From Rosettibacter sp964572725 (GTDB lineage Bacteria; Bacteroidota; Ignavibacteria; Ignavibacteriales; Melioribacteraceae): 64,000 nucleotides of DNA. The notes beneath the pieces were generated by a model. The model saw nothing but the letters and a program-made list of their open reading frames with translations. It was not told the DNA's origin and made no database searches. A program made the translations under genes and the position numbers. Below are positions 44,987 to 54,285 of the stretch, piece by piece; position 1 is the first letter of the stretch; every line of letters starts with the position of its first letter. Location of the stretch: assembly GCA_964572725.1 (NCBI GenBank), contig CAZNFW010000015.1:1-64000 (forward strand), given 5' to 3'.

Positions 44987-47338
44987 ATGGATACCAATTC
45001 TAAAGTTGAATATTATTTCTTAAAAAAGTCTGGTAAAAAATTTATTTATAAACCCACAGAAAAAATACCTGTTATTCAGGTTGAAAATATTCCAGAGCTT
45101 GGTGAACTAACAGCATTGAGATTTATAGAATGGCTGCAAAATAATTTAGAAGGAGTTGTCTCACTTCCTACAGGCAAAACACCAGAATATTTTATTTACT
45201 GGTTTACTTATTTAATGAAAAATTGGGATAAACCTGATGTTGTAGAAAGACTTAAGAAAGTTGATTTAGATCCCAAAAGAAAACCTGATATGAAAAAAAT
45301 TAAATTTGTTCAAATAGATGAATTCTATCCTATAGATTCTTCACAACATAATAGTTTTTATTACTATGTAAAAAAATTCTATATCAAAAAATTTGGTTTT
45401 GATATTAATAATGCATTACTTATAAATGTTAATAAAATCGGTACGGCAGAAAATCTTCCTCTGTCAACTATTTTCCCTGATAATTATGTCGATCTTTCTT
45501 TAAGAACAAAACTTCCTGGGAATAGACAGGAAAGATTACAAAAAGAAACTATTGAAATCGTAGATGAATTTTGTACTCAATATGAAAAGAAAATAAGAGA
45601 GATGGGAGGTATTGGATTTTTCCTTGGTGGTATTGGACCCGATGGACATATTGGATTTAATGTACAGGGGAGTGACCATTATTCTACAACCCGATTGACA
45701 GCAACTAATTATCAAACTCAAGCAGCAGCTTCGACAGATTTAGGCGGTTTTGAAGTAGCATCCTCAAGATTGGTAATAACAATTGGACTTGATACAATTA
45801 CTTATAATCCTAATGCAACTGCTATAATAATTGCAGCCGGAGAATCAAAAGCTAATATTGTTAAGGAATCCATTGAAAGCTATCCAACCAATAAATATCC
45901 TGCTACTGTTTTACAAAGACTAAAAGATTCTAGATTTTATTTAACAAATGGAGCAGCATCAAAATTAAAAGAAAGAATTTATGCTAATGTAGAAAAGGAA
46001 GCTAAACTTTCTGAATTTTCTCTTGAAAAAGCAGTCCTTGATTTATCAACTGAATTAAATAAACCTGTTCTTTCGTTAACAAAGTCAGATTATGAGAGCA
46101 ATAGATTAGCTTCATTGGTTTTGAAGAAATCAGGAAAATCTGTAAGAGAAATTAATGAAAAAATTCATGCTGCAATTATTGAAAGATTTAATAAAGGAAT
46201 GAATACACCAGTTAATCAAGTTATACTTCACACTGCACCGCATCACGATGATATTATGCTTGGTTATCTTGCATTGATTACACATTTAGTCAGGACTCCT
46301 CTTAACAAACATCATTTTGCAATTTTAACAAGTGGCTTTACTGCAGTTACAAATAAATATATGTTAGAAATTTTAGAGCAATTAAAAGAGCACTTAACCT
46401 CAGGAATTTTTGATTCTAAATTAAGTGATGGTTATTTTGATGCTGATAATACTATGGCTAAAAATAATGATGTAAGTTTATTTCTTGACGGCATTGCTGA
46501 AAATAATCCTGCAAAAAGAACCGAAGCTATATCAAGAAGATTATTAAGAAATATTATTGAGATATATGAAGAAGACAGCGAAAAATATTTGCTTGATAGA
46601 ATAAATGAACTGATTAATTACTTCAAAACTCAATACCCTGGTAAAAAAGATATTTCTTATGTTCAAAGGCTTAAAGGGATGGTAAGAGAATGGGAAGAAG
46701 AATTAACGTGGGCATATTATGGATTCAGCACAAAAGATATTTCCCACTTAAGATTGGGATTTTATCAGGGGAATATATTCACAGAAAATCCGGAATTGAA
46801 CAGAGATGTAATTCCAATTTATAAATTATTGAAAAAAATCAAACCAACAATAATTACACTTGCCTTTGATCCCGAAGGAAGCGGTCCCGATACTCATTAT
46901 AAAGTTCTTCAAGCAATATGTGAAGCATTGAAATTATATGAGAAGGAAGAAGATGTTTCCAATTTGAAAATATGGGGCTATAGAAATGTTTGGTATCGAT
47001 TTCATCCTGCCGAAGCAAATATATATGTGCCAGTAAGTTTAAATTCGATGGCAATACTTGAAAATGTTTTTATGAATTGTTATGGTTCACAAAAAGATGC
47101 AAGTTTTCCAAGCTGGGAATATGATGGTCCGTTCTGCCGCTTAGTACAACACATTCATGTTGACCAATATCAAAAAGTAAGAACATATTTAGGAAAAGAT
47201 TATTTCTTAAATCATCCTGTTCCGCGAGTGCGTGCTGCACATGGAATGTTGTTTTTGAAAGAAATGAGTGTAAATGAATTTTATCAGTATTCAATTGAAC
47301 TTAGAAAGTTAATAGAGTTTATAAAAAGTGAACAATAA
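44987..47338 (+). CDS. Glucosamine-6-phosphate deaminase fused to a PIG-L (LmbE) deacetylase
   Basis: Start ATG 44987 is chosen for its AAAGGAG four bases upstream; ATG 44960 overlaps the ROK gene. Of ~783 residues, the first ~330 are NagB-like: 'VVSLPTGKTPEYFIYW', 'FVQIDEFYP' and 'GGIGPDGHIGFN'. From about residue 400 there is a PIG-L deacetylase with 'PHHDDIMLGYL' (zinc motif near residues 418-422) and 'DPEGSGPDTHYKVL'. The two activities would deacetylate an N-acetylglucosamine derivative and deaminate glucosamine-6-phosphate to fructose-6-phosphate. No nagA is in the window. The fusion occurs in Bacteroidota-type genomes; its deacetylase substrate is an inference. Confidence 0.85.
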   Translation: MDTNSKVEYYFLKKSGKKFIYKPTEKIPVIQVENIPELGELTALRFIEWLQNNLEGVVSLPTGKTPEYFIYWFTYLMKNWDKPDVVERLKKVDLDPKRKPDMKKIKFVQIDEFYPIDSSQHNSFYYYVKKFYIKKFGFDINNALLINVNKIGTAENLPLSTIFPDNYVDLSLRTKLPGNRQERLQKETIEIVDEFCTQYEKKIREMGGIGFFLGGIGPDGHIGFNVQGSDHYSTTRLTATNYQTQAAASTDLGGFEVASSRLVITIGLDTITYNPNATAIIIAAGESKANIVKESIESYPTNKYPATVLQRLKDSRFYLTNGAASKLKERIYANVEKEAKLSEFSLEKAVLDLSTELNKPVLSLTKSDYESNRLASLVLKKSGKSVREINEKIHAAIIERFNKGMNTPVNQVILHTAPHHDDIMLGYLALITHLVRTPLNKHHFAILTSGFTAVTNKYMLEILEQLKEHLTSGIFDSKLSDGYFDADNTMAKNNDVSLFLDGIAENNPAKRTEAISRRLLRNIIEIYEEDSEKYLLDRINELINYFKTQYPGKKDISYVQRLKGMVREWEEELTWAYYGFSTKDISHLRLGFYQGNIFTENPELNRDVIPIYKLLKKIKPTIITLAFDPEGSGPDTHYKVLQAICEALKLYEKEEDVSNLKIWGYRNVWYRFHPAEANIYVPVSLNSMAILENVFMNCYGSQKDASFPSWEYDGPFCRLVQHIHVDQYQKVRTYLGKDYFLNHPVPRVRAAHGMLFLKEMSVNEFYQYSIELRKLIEFIKSEQ

Positions 47339-47454
47339 TAAAGATTTATCGTTATGGTAAGACACGAAAAATGGAAATGATATTATGATGTAGGTAAAAG
47401 GCAGAAAATATTTGTATCATTAAAACTAAATATCAAAAATCATTGAGGTGATAT

Positions 47455-49263
47455 ATGACAGCTGATAGCAAATTCATTTACCGCTTAAAAGGTGACCCAC
47501 CTAAAGTTGGAATAAGACCCGTAATAGATGGCAGAAGAGGCGGAGTAAGAGAATCTCTTGAAAACCAAACAATGCAAATGGCACAAAATACTGCAAAGTT
47601 AATCGAAGAGAATTTGCGTCACCCATATGGAATGAAAGTAGAATGTGTAGTCCCTGAGTTTTGTATTGGAGGAGTAGCTGAAGCTGCAGAGTGTGCTAAT
47701 TTATTTAGGAAAAATAATGTTGGCGTTTCTATAACAGTTACGCCATGCTGGTGTTATGGAACAGAAGTAATGGACTCAGACCCATTAATTCCAAAAGCAG
47801 TATGGGGATTTAATGGCACAGAAAGACCAGGTGCAGTTTATCTTGCTGCTGCTCTCGCTGGTTATAATCAGTTTGGATTTCCAACTTTTGGTATTTATGG
47901 AAAGGATATTCAGGATAAAGACGATGAGTCAATACCTAAAGATGTTAAAGAAAAATTATTATTGTTTACAAAAGCAGCACTTGCAGTTTCAGAAATGAAA
48001 GGGAAATCTTATCTGTCCGTTGGTTCTGTTTCAATGGGTATAGCAGGATCAATAGTTGATACACACTTTTTTAATGATTACTTAGGAATGAGAAATGAAT
48101 TTGTTGATATGAGTGAAATAATTAGAAGAATTGATAATAAAATTTTTGATGAAGAAGAATTTAATAAAGCTTTGCCATGGGTTGAAAAATATTGTATTGA
48201 GGGAAAAGATTATAACAAAGAAAAATCAACTCCAGATAAGAAAAGATATGAATGGGAAACTGTTATTAAAATGACAATAATCTTTCGTGATTTAATGATT
48301 GGAAATAATAAACTTGCTGAATTAGGATTTATAGAAGAATCGCTTGGACATAATGCTTTAGTGGCAGGATTTCAGGGACAACGTCAATGGACAGACTTTA
48401 TGCCTAATGGTGACTTTCTCGAGTCAATCCTAAATTCTTCTTTTGACTGGAACGGGAAACGACAACCTTTTATTGTAGCTACTGAAAATGATAGCTTAAA
48501 TGGTGTTGCAATGCTCTTTGGACATTTATTAACTAATACTGCTCAAATTTTTTCTGATGTTAGAACATTTTGGAGTCCTGAAGCTATAAAAAGAGTTACA
48601 GGAAAAAAATTAGAAGGACTTGCTAAAGACGGCATCATACACTTAATTAATTCAGGTTCATCAGCACTTGATGGAACTGGGAAACAAAAGATTGATGGGA
48701 AACCTGCTATTAAACCATTCTGGGAAATTAGTAACGAAGAAGTTGAAGATTGTTTGAAAGCTACAAAATGGTGCCCGGCTATTAAAGAATATTTTAGAGG
48801 AGGAGGATTTTCTTCTCAATTTTTAACAGAAGGCGGAATGCCAGTAACAATAAGCAGGTTAAACTTAATTCATGGCTTAGGTCCTGTACTGCAGATAGCA
48901 GAAGGTTATACCGTTGAATTGCCAGAAGATGTAGATTCTATATTGCAGGAAAGAACGAATCCAACCTGGCCAACTACGTGGTTTGTTCCAATTTTAACTG
49001 GGGAGGGTGTTTTCAAAGATGTCTATACAGTAATGCTTAATTGGGGTGCAAATCATGCTGCAGTATCTTATGGTCATATAGGAGATAAATTAATAACACT
49101 TGCATCCATGTTAAGAATCCCTGTTAATATGCACAATGTTCCAAGAGAAAGAATTTTTAGACCAAGTGTTTGGAGTGCTTTCGGTACTACTGATTTGGAA
49201 GGTGCAGATTTTAGAGCTTGTAAAAATTTTGGTCCACTTTATAAAAAAATTAACAAATTTTAA
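47455..49263 (+). CDS. fucI: L-fucose isomerase
   Basis: The 602-residue protein matches FucI in length and content: 'GIRPVIDGRRGGVRESLENQ', 'SITVTPCWCYGTEVMD', 'KAVWGFNGTERPGAVYLAAA', 'SYLSVGSVSMGIAGSIVD', 'FIVATENDSLNGVAMLFGHL' and 'GANHAAVSYGHIGDKL'. Metal ligands would be the Glu and Asp of the ATEND segment. It converts L-fucose to L-fuculose. A GAGGTGA ribosome site precedes it, and fucP follows 98 bases later, giving a fucose import and entry pair. Kinase and aldolase genes are not in the window. D-arabinose isomerase activity is a known side activity. Confidence 0.95.
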   Translation: MTADSKFIYRLKGDPPKVGIRPVIDGRRGGVRESLENQTMQMAQNTAKLIEENLRHPYGMKVECVVPEFCIGGVAEAAECANLFRKNNVGVSITVTPCWCYGTEVMDSDPLIPKAVWGFNGTERPGAVYLAAALAGYNQFGFPTFGIYGKDIQDKDDESIPKDVKEKLLLFTKAALAVSEMKGKSYLSVGSVSMGIAGSIVDTHFFNDYLGMRNEFVDMSEIIRRIDNKIFDEEEFNKALPWVEKYCIEGKDYNKEKSTPDKKRYEWETVIKMTIIFRDLMIGNNKLAELGFIEESLGHNALVAGFQGQRQWTDFMPNGDFLESILNSSFDWNGKRQPFIVATENDSLNGVAMLFGHLLTNTAQIFSDVRTFWSPEAIKRVTGKKLEGLAKDGIIHLINSGSSALDGTGKQKIDGKPAIKPFWEISNEEVEDCLKATKWCPAIKEYFRGGGFSSQFLTEGGMPVTISRLNLIHGLGPVLQIAEGYTVELPEDVDSILQERTNPTWPTTWFVPILTGEGVFKDVYTVMLNWGANHAAVSYGHIGDKLITLASMLRIPVNMHNVPRERIFRPSVWSAFGTTDLEGADFRACKNFGPLYKKINKF

Positions 49264-49361
49264 TAATATTTATTTTTAAAACAATATTTGTGAAATAACA
49301 TTTAATAATTCTTGGAATTAATAATTATTTAATTATCAAATGTCAAGAATAGATAATTAAT

Positions 49362-50633
49362 ATGAATGACCTTTTAGTACCCAAAAAAAATTTAATCCCT
49401 TTTATTTTAGTTACAAGCTGCTTTGCTTGGTGGGGATTAGCTAATAATATGACAGATACTTTGCTTGCTGCTTTTAAGAGAATTATGAGTATGAGCGATT
49501 TTCAAACTTCATGGATTCAAATCGCATTCTATGGCGCTTATTTTTGTCTTGCTCTGCCAGCTGCTATTTTTATTAAGAAATATAGTTATAAATCAGGAGT
49601 ATTGTTAGGACTTGGTTTGTATATAATTGGGGCGTTGTTATTTTATCCAGCGAGCAAGTCAATGAATTATTTTCATTTCCTTTTCGCACTTTATATTCTT
49701 GCTGGAGGTCTGTCAATTTTAGAAACTTCGGCTAATCCTTACATAATAGCAATGGGTCCATCTGAAACTGGTACACGGAGATTAAATTTAGCTCAATCTT
49801 TCAATCCACTTGGTTCAATCTCAGGAATTCTAATAAGTCAACTTTTTATTTTAAGCAATTTGAATAGAGCTTCAGCAGCAGAAAGAAAAATGATGTCTCA
49901 AGAGCAATTAACAAGAATTCAAGCACAAGAATTAGAAGCAGTTATGGGACCCTATGTGGGTGTTGCGTTAATTCTTATAATTATATGGATTTTAATTGCT
50001 GTATTAAAAATGCCGGCAGGGTCAGATGAATCTACAAGTATTGAATTAATGAGAACATTCAAACGTCTCCTTAAAAAGAAAAATTATCTAAAAGGTGTAG
50101 TTGCACAATTTTTTTATGTAGGTGCGCAAATTGGTGTATGGTCTTTTACAATTAGATATACAATGAAAGAATTGAACCTGAATGAGAAAGATGCAGCTTC
50201 ATATTATTTGGCTTCATTGATATTATTTGGTGGATTTAGATTTCTTTGCACAGGTCTGATGAAATATTTGCATCCAAGTAAATTGTTATCATTGTTATCT
50301 TTTTTAGCAATTTTGTTAACTAGTATTGTAATATTTTCTGGCGGCGCTATTGGAGTATATGCTCTTGTATTAATCTCAGCCTGTATGTCATTAATGTTTC
50401 CCACAATATTTGGATTAGCAATCAAAGATTTAAAAGAAGATACTAAAATTGGAAGTTCTGGATTAATTATGGCAATACTGGGCGGTGCTGTTTTAACTGC
50501 AGTTCAAGGTTTTGTTTCGGATTTAACAGGAAGTATTAATACATCTTATATAATACCTTTAATTAGTTTTGTTATTATTCTTTATTATGGTTTGTCATTT
50601 TTGAATAAATCTGAATTACAAGAAAATATTTAA
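49362..50633 (+). CDS. fucP: L-fucose:H+ symporter
   Basis: The 423-residue MFS protein has the FucP landmarks: 'FAWWGLANNMTDTLLAAFKR', 'FQTSWIQIAFYGAYFCLALP', 'GGLSILETSANPYIIAMGP', 'RRLNLAQSFNPLGSISGILI' and 'FFYVGAQIGVWSFTIRY'. Twelve membrane segments are expected. It follows fucI and converges with the GH29 gene, three bases apart. Its fucose specificity rests on these motifs and the neighbour. Confidence 0.92.
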   Translation: MNDLLVPKKNLIPFILVTSCFAWWGLANNMTDTLLAAFKRIMSMSDFQTSWIQIAFYGAYFCLALPAAIFIKKYSYKSGVLLGLGLYIIGALLFYPASKSMNYFHFLFALYILAGGLSILETSANPYIIAMGPSETGTRRLNLAQSFNPLGSISGILISQLFILSNLNRASAAERKMMSQEQLTRIQAQELEAVMGPYVGVALILIIIWILIAVLKMPAGSDESTSIELMRTFKRLLKKKNYLKGVVAQFFYVGAQIGVWSFTIRYTMKELNLNEKDAASYYLASLILFGGFRFLCTGLMKYLHPSKLLSLLSFLAILLTSIVIFSGGAIGVYALVLISACMSLMFPTIFGLAIKDLKEDTKIGSSGLIMAILGGAVLTAVQGFVSDLTGSINTSYIIPLISFVIILYYGLSFLNKSELQENI

Positions 50634-50636
50634 TAA

Positions 50637-52838
50637 CTACTCAATTGAAATTTCGTCGATAAATAACCAGGCTTTATCACCTTTACCGATGTGCCAGTCT
50701 GGACAAACACCAATGTTTTTTACTTTTAATCTCACATATCTGCATTTAAGATCTTTAATGGAAACTTCATAATTTTTTATAACTACTTCATTATTGTTTT
50801 GATTTTCTTCCTTAAATGTGTAAACAGTTTCATAATTATTTCCATCTAATGAGGTGGAATAATTGATTTCTTCAGGAAGAAATATATATGCTAAAATATC
50901 TCTTAAAAAATTTGCTGATATTTTTTTAATATTCTTAGTAGTTCCTAAGTCAATTATAATATCAATATCGTTTCCGTGATAACCCTGCCATCTTCCATCC
51001 TTAAAATGTTTGCTTCCATAAATTCCATCAACAACTGAATATAATCCTCCGCCTGAATATTGACCACTGTATTGTGAATTATTGATTATATCATATTTTG
51101 ATTTATAAAATGTTTCTGTTACTGGAAGACTTTGTTTTCCATCTTTTGAAACTGCATAGGCAGTTATTGTGGTTGATTTATCTATCTTAAATTCTTTATT
51201 ATATTTTTTGAAAGATTCATCTGAATTGAGTTTATAGTAAATAGTAGATTTTTTTTGGTCTGATAAAATTTTGACAGTAGCACTATCTCTAAAAATTCTT
51301 TCTTTTGATTGGATAGAAACTTCTGGCGGAGTAAGATATAATCCAAATGAAGAAAGTGTTGGATTTGTTCTCGATTGTTCAATTATTATTTTTATTTTAT
51401 TTGTTGTCACTTCAGGGAATTTTAATAATCTTTTATAACCAACAGTTGTTCCATCTGTCAAAAATTGCCATGAATTACCATCCCAGAATTCGATGTGAAA
51501 TTTTTCAATGCGCTGACCAATCAAAATATTTTCTTGAAGCATTATGCAGTTAAAAGTTTTTTCTGAAGGCAAAATAATTTCGAGCCATGCTGTTGAAACT
51601 GTATCTGGAATAGTCCAGTAAGTATCTAATTTATTGTCTAAAATATTTTTTGATTTATGTAATTTAGATTCACCAGAAGCAATAATCTTTGCGTTTTTAG
51701 CTAAGTTATTCTTGAAAGTTTTGTCGAGCAAATATTTTAGTCCTTGTAAGCTTTTAATATCATTTTGATGTATTAAACCATTTTTGTCAGGCGGAACATT
51801 TAATAACAAAACCCCATTAAGTCCAACTGAATTAAAATAAATATCGAATAATTTGTAAGGGGATTTAACAAATTCATCATCTTCTTTATGATAAAACCAT
51901 TTGGGACGAATAGATACATCTATTTCAGCAGGATACCATATTAATGAAGAAGCCTTGAAAATTTTTTCTCTGCTTCCTAAGTCTTCATCTGTTAAATCCT
52001 TTGGAATGAATGCACCATCAAGAACTTGTTGCTGAGAATTAGCTGCAATCTCTTCCAAATTCATGAATGAACCTGGCAGAACACTCCACTCAGTTTTTCT
52101 GCCGTAACCGGATTCAGTGCCAACCCAGCGGACATCAGGACCCATTATTGCAATAACAGCATTTGGTTGTAATTCTCTAATTAATTTGTAATAACTATTC
52201 CAATCATATATTTGTTTTTTACCATTTGGGCCTTCGCCGCAGGCACCATCAAACCAGACTTCTGAGATTTCTCCATAATTTGTTAGTAGTTCTCTTAATT
52301 GATTCATAAAAAATTCGTTATAAGCCTGCGAACCATATGTCTTTTCGTGTTTATCCCATGGAGAAAGGTAAATACCAAATTTTAATCCGGCTTTTTTACA
52401 GGCTTCAGAAAGTTCTTTAACAATATCACCTTTACCATTTTTATATGGTGTTCTGGCAATAGTATGATCTGTATATCTTGAAGGCCATAAACAAAATCCA
52501 TCATGATGCTTGGCTGTTAGTATTATCATTTTAATTCCAGCATCTTTTAATACTTTAACCCACTGATTACAATCAAGTTTTTCAGGATTAAAAATAGATA
52601 TATCTTCGTTTCCGCTGCCCCATTCTTTCTCCGTAAATGTATTAATTCCAAAATGAATAAAACCAATGAATTCTAATTTTTGCCATTCATATTGACGTTT
52701 GGATGGAACTACATTCGCAGCTTTTTTTATTATTTCTTCTTTACTATATGTAGGTTGAATTAATACAAAATTATTTTTTGTTTGAGCATAAGTTATTGCG
52801 TAAATAATTAATGAAGTTATTATTAAAAATTTTTTCAT
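50637..52838 (-). CDS. GH29 alpha-L-fucosidase, secreted, multidomain
   Basis: The 733-residue protein has a signal peptide (to about Ala18). The GH29 barrel shows 'EFIGFIHFGINTFTEKEWG', 'ILTAKHHDGFCLWPSRYTDH', 'SEVWFDGACGEG' (catalytic Asp in WFDG) and 'LLNVPPDKNGLI'. Residues ~370-510 form an F5/8-type C domain, followed by a short chitobiase-type segment. The last ~145 residues (from 'VDGIYGSKHFKDGRWQG' to 'KAWLFIDEISIE') match the C-terminal module of the GH163 and GH20 enzymes nearby. It releases L-fucose, which FucP and FucI then use. It is the last of four minus-strand genes. Confidence 0.92.
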   Translation of the reverse strand: MKKFLIITSLIIYAITYAQTKNNFVLIQPTYSKEEIIKKAANVVPSKRQYEWQKLEFIGFIHFGINTFTEKEWGSGNEDISIFNPEKLDCNQWVKVLKDAGIKMIILTAKHHDGFCLWPSRYTDHTIARTPYKNGKGDIVKELSEACKKAGLKFGIYLSPWDKHEKTYGSQAYNEFFMNQLRELLTNYGEISEVWFDGACGEGPNGKKQIYDWNSYYKLIRELQPNAVIAIMGPDVRWVGTESGYGRKTEWSVLPGSFMNLEEIAANSQQQVLDGAFIPKDLTDEDLGSREKIFKASSLIWYPAEIDVSIRPKWFYHKEDDEFVKSPYKLFDIYFNSVGLNGVLLLNVPPDKNGLIHQNDIKSLQGLKYLLDKTFKNNLAKNAKIIASGESKLHKSKNILDNKLDTYWTIPDTVSTAWLEIILPSEKTFNCIMLQENILIGQRIEKFHIEFWDGNSWQFLTDGTTVGYKRLLKFPEVTTNKIKIIIEQSRTNPTLSSFGLYLTPPEVSIQSKERIFRDSATVKILSDQKKSTIYYKLNSDESFKKYNKEFKIDKSTTITAYAVSKDGKQSLPVTETFYKSKYDIINNSQYSGQYSGGGLYSVVDGIYGSKHFKDGRWQGYHGNDIDIIIDLGTTKNIKKISANFLRDILAYIFLPEEINYSTSLDGNNYETVYTFKEENQNNNEVVIKNYEVSIKDLKCRYVRLKVKNIGVCPDWHIGKGDKAWLFIDEISIE

Positions 52839-52840
52839 GG

Positions 52841-54271
52841 TTATTCTTTAATTATTTTTATTGTTAATGTTAAATCATTTTTGGCGCGGTTTTTTATTTC
52901 TTCCGGCAGATATATAATAATTTTATTATTTCGGTTAATCCAGCTTAAATTGATATTATAATTTATAAGAGAAATATTCCTGATATTTTTAGCATAATAT
53001 TTTTCAAAAATAAATTGCTCTGGTAAAATAGTATTATTGCCTTCAATTAAATAAAAAGCATAATTTATTTTGTCATTCAGCTGAGTGAAGAAAAAATTAT
53101 TTTCTTCATAAGGGAACAATGGCTTAGTATTATAAATAGCTTCACCATTAATTTTCATCCAATCACCAATTTCTTTTAATCTAGTATAAGCTTCTTTTTC
53201 AAATTCACCGTCTGGTTTTGGTCCTATGTTTAATAAGAAGTTGCCGCCTCTGGAAATAATTTTTATCAAAGAATGAATTAGGAATCTTGTTGATTTATAT
53301 TCCAATCCAGGTTCATATGACCAGCTTGGTGTCATTGGCATACATGTTTCCCATGGATAGGGAAGTGGTTTATCTGGAATTTGATTTTCTGGAGTGAGAT
53401 AATTTTGAAAAATTCCCGGTACTGCTCTATCAACAACAATTAATCCTGGTTGTTTTGCTCTTGCTTTCTTTACAAGTTCCGGCATATTAATATCTTGATT
53501 TTGAATTCTGTAGATATTAAAGTTTGCTCGTTTTCTTTCTTCTTCAAGTTCTTCTTCGGTATAACTACGTACCCAGCATCCATCAAGCCACAGAATATCT
53601 ATTTTGCCATAGTCTGTCATTAATTCATCGATTTGGTTGTGAGTAAATTCTACAAACTTTTGCCAGCGTTCTGGATATTTTTTAATGTTATAATTTACAT
53701 TTCTATCAGGAGTTGCAAATCTTCTCCACCAGTAATAATCTGAATGCCAGTCTGGTTTAGAGAAGTATACGCCAATCATAAAATCTCGTTTGCGAAATTC
53801 ATCAAATAAAACTTTTGCAATGTTTGCATTTTGATTTTTATGAAATGGACATTTACTGCTTGTGATTTTGTAATCAGTATATTTTGAATCATACATGCAA
53901 AAACCATCGTGATGTTTTGTAGTAAATACAAAATATTTCATGCCGGCATATTCGGCAGCTTCTGCCCATTTTGCAGGATTGAATTTTTCTGGATTAAATG
54001 TAGTTATCAAATTTTCGTATTGCTTTCTGTATTCACAGTAATCTTCTATTTTACGTTTACACCATTCTTCATCTTCTGAACATAATGACCACGATTCTAC
54101 AATTCCCCATTGACTTGATGGTGCCCAGTGAATTAATAACCCAAATTTGAGGTTTTGCCATTTTTCTAATTTTGATAACACAAGTGGATCAGATTCTGGA
54201 TAATATTCCTTTATTGCTCTGGAAATTTCTACTGCACCGGCATGCAGAGATTCTTTTATTTCTTCACTCAT
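52841..54271 (-). CDS. GH29 alpha-L-fucosidase, probably cytoplasmic
   Basis: The 476-residue protein has the GH29 barrel ('LKFGLLIHWAPSSQWGIVES', 'FVFTTKHHDGFCMYDSKYTD', 'DILWLDGCWVR', 'FLLNIGPKPDGEFEKEAY') and a small C-terminal beta domain. No signal peptide is present, unlike its neighbour, so it would act on imported fucosylated fragments. The linkage (alpha-1,2, 1,3 or 1,6) cannot be read from sequence. Two bases separate it from the secreted GH29 gene. Confidence 0.88.
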   Translation of the reverse strand: MSEEIKESLHAGAVEISRAIKEYYPESDPLVLSKLEKWQNLKFGLLIHWAPSSQWGIVESWSLCSEDEEWCKRKIEDYCEYRKQYENLITTFNPEKFNPAKWAEAAEYAGMKYFVFTTKHHDGFCMYDSKYTDYKITSSKCPFHKNQNANIAKVLFDEFRKRDFMIGVYFSKPDWHSDYYWWRRFATPDRNVNYNIKKYPERWQKFVEFTHNQIDELMTDYGKIDILWLDGCWVRSYTEEELEEERKRANFNIYRIQNQDINMPELVKKARAKQPGLIVVDRAVPGIFQNYLTPENQIPDKPLPYPWETCMPMTPSWSYEPGLEYKSTRFLIHSLIKIISRGGNFLLNIGPKPDGEFEKEAYTRLKEIGDWMKINGEAIYNTKPLFPYEENNFFFTQLNDKINYAFYLIEGNNTILPEQFIFEKYYAKNIRNISLINYNINLSWINRNNKIIIYLPEEIKNRAKNDLTLTIKIIKE

Positions 54272-54285
54272 AGTTAATCCTTTTT

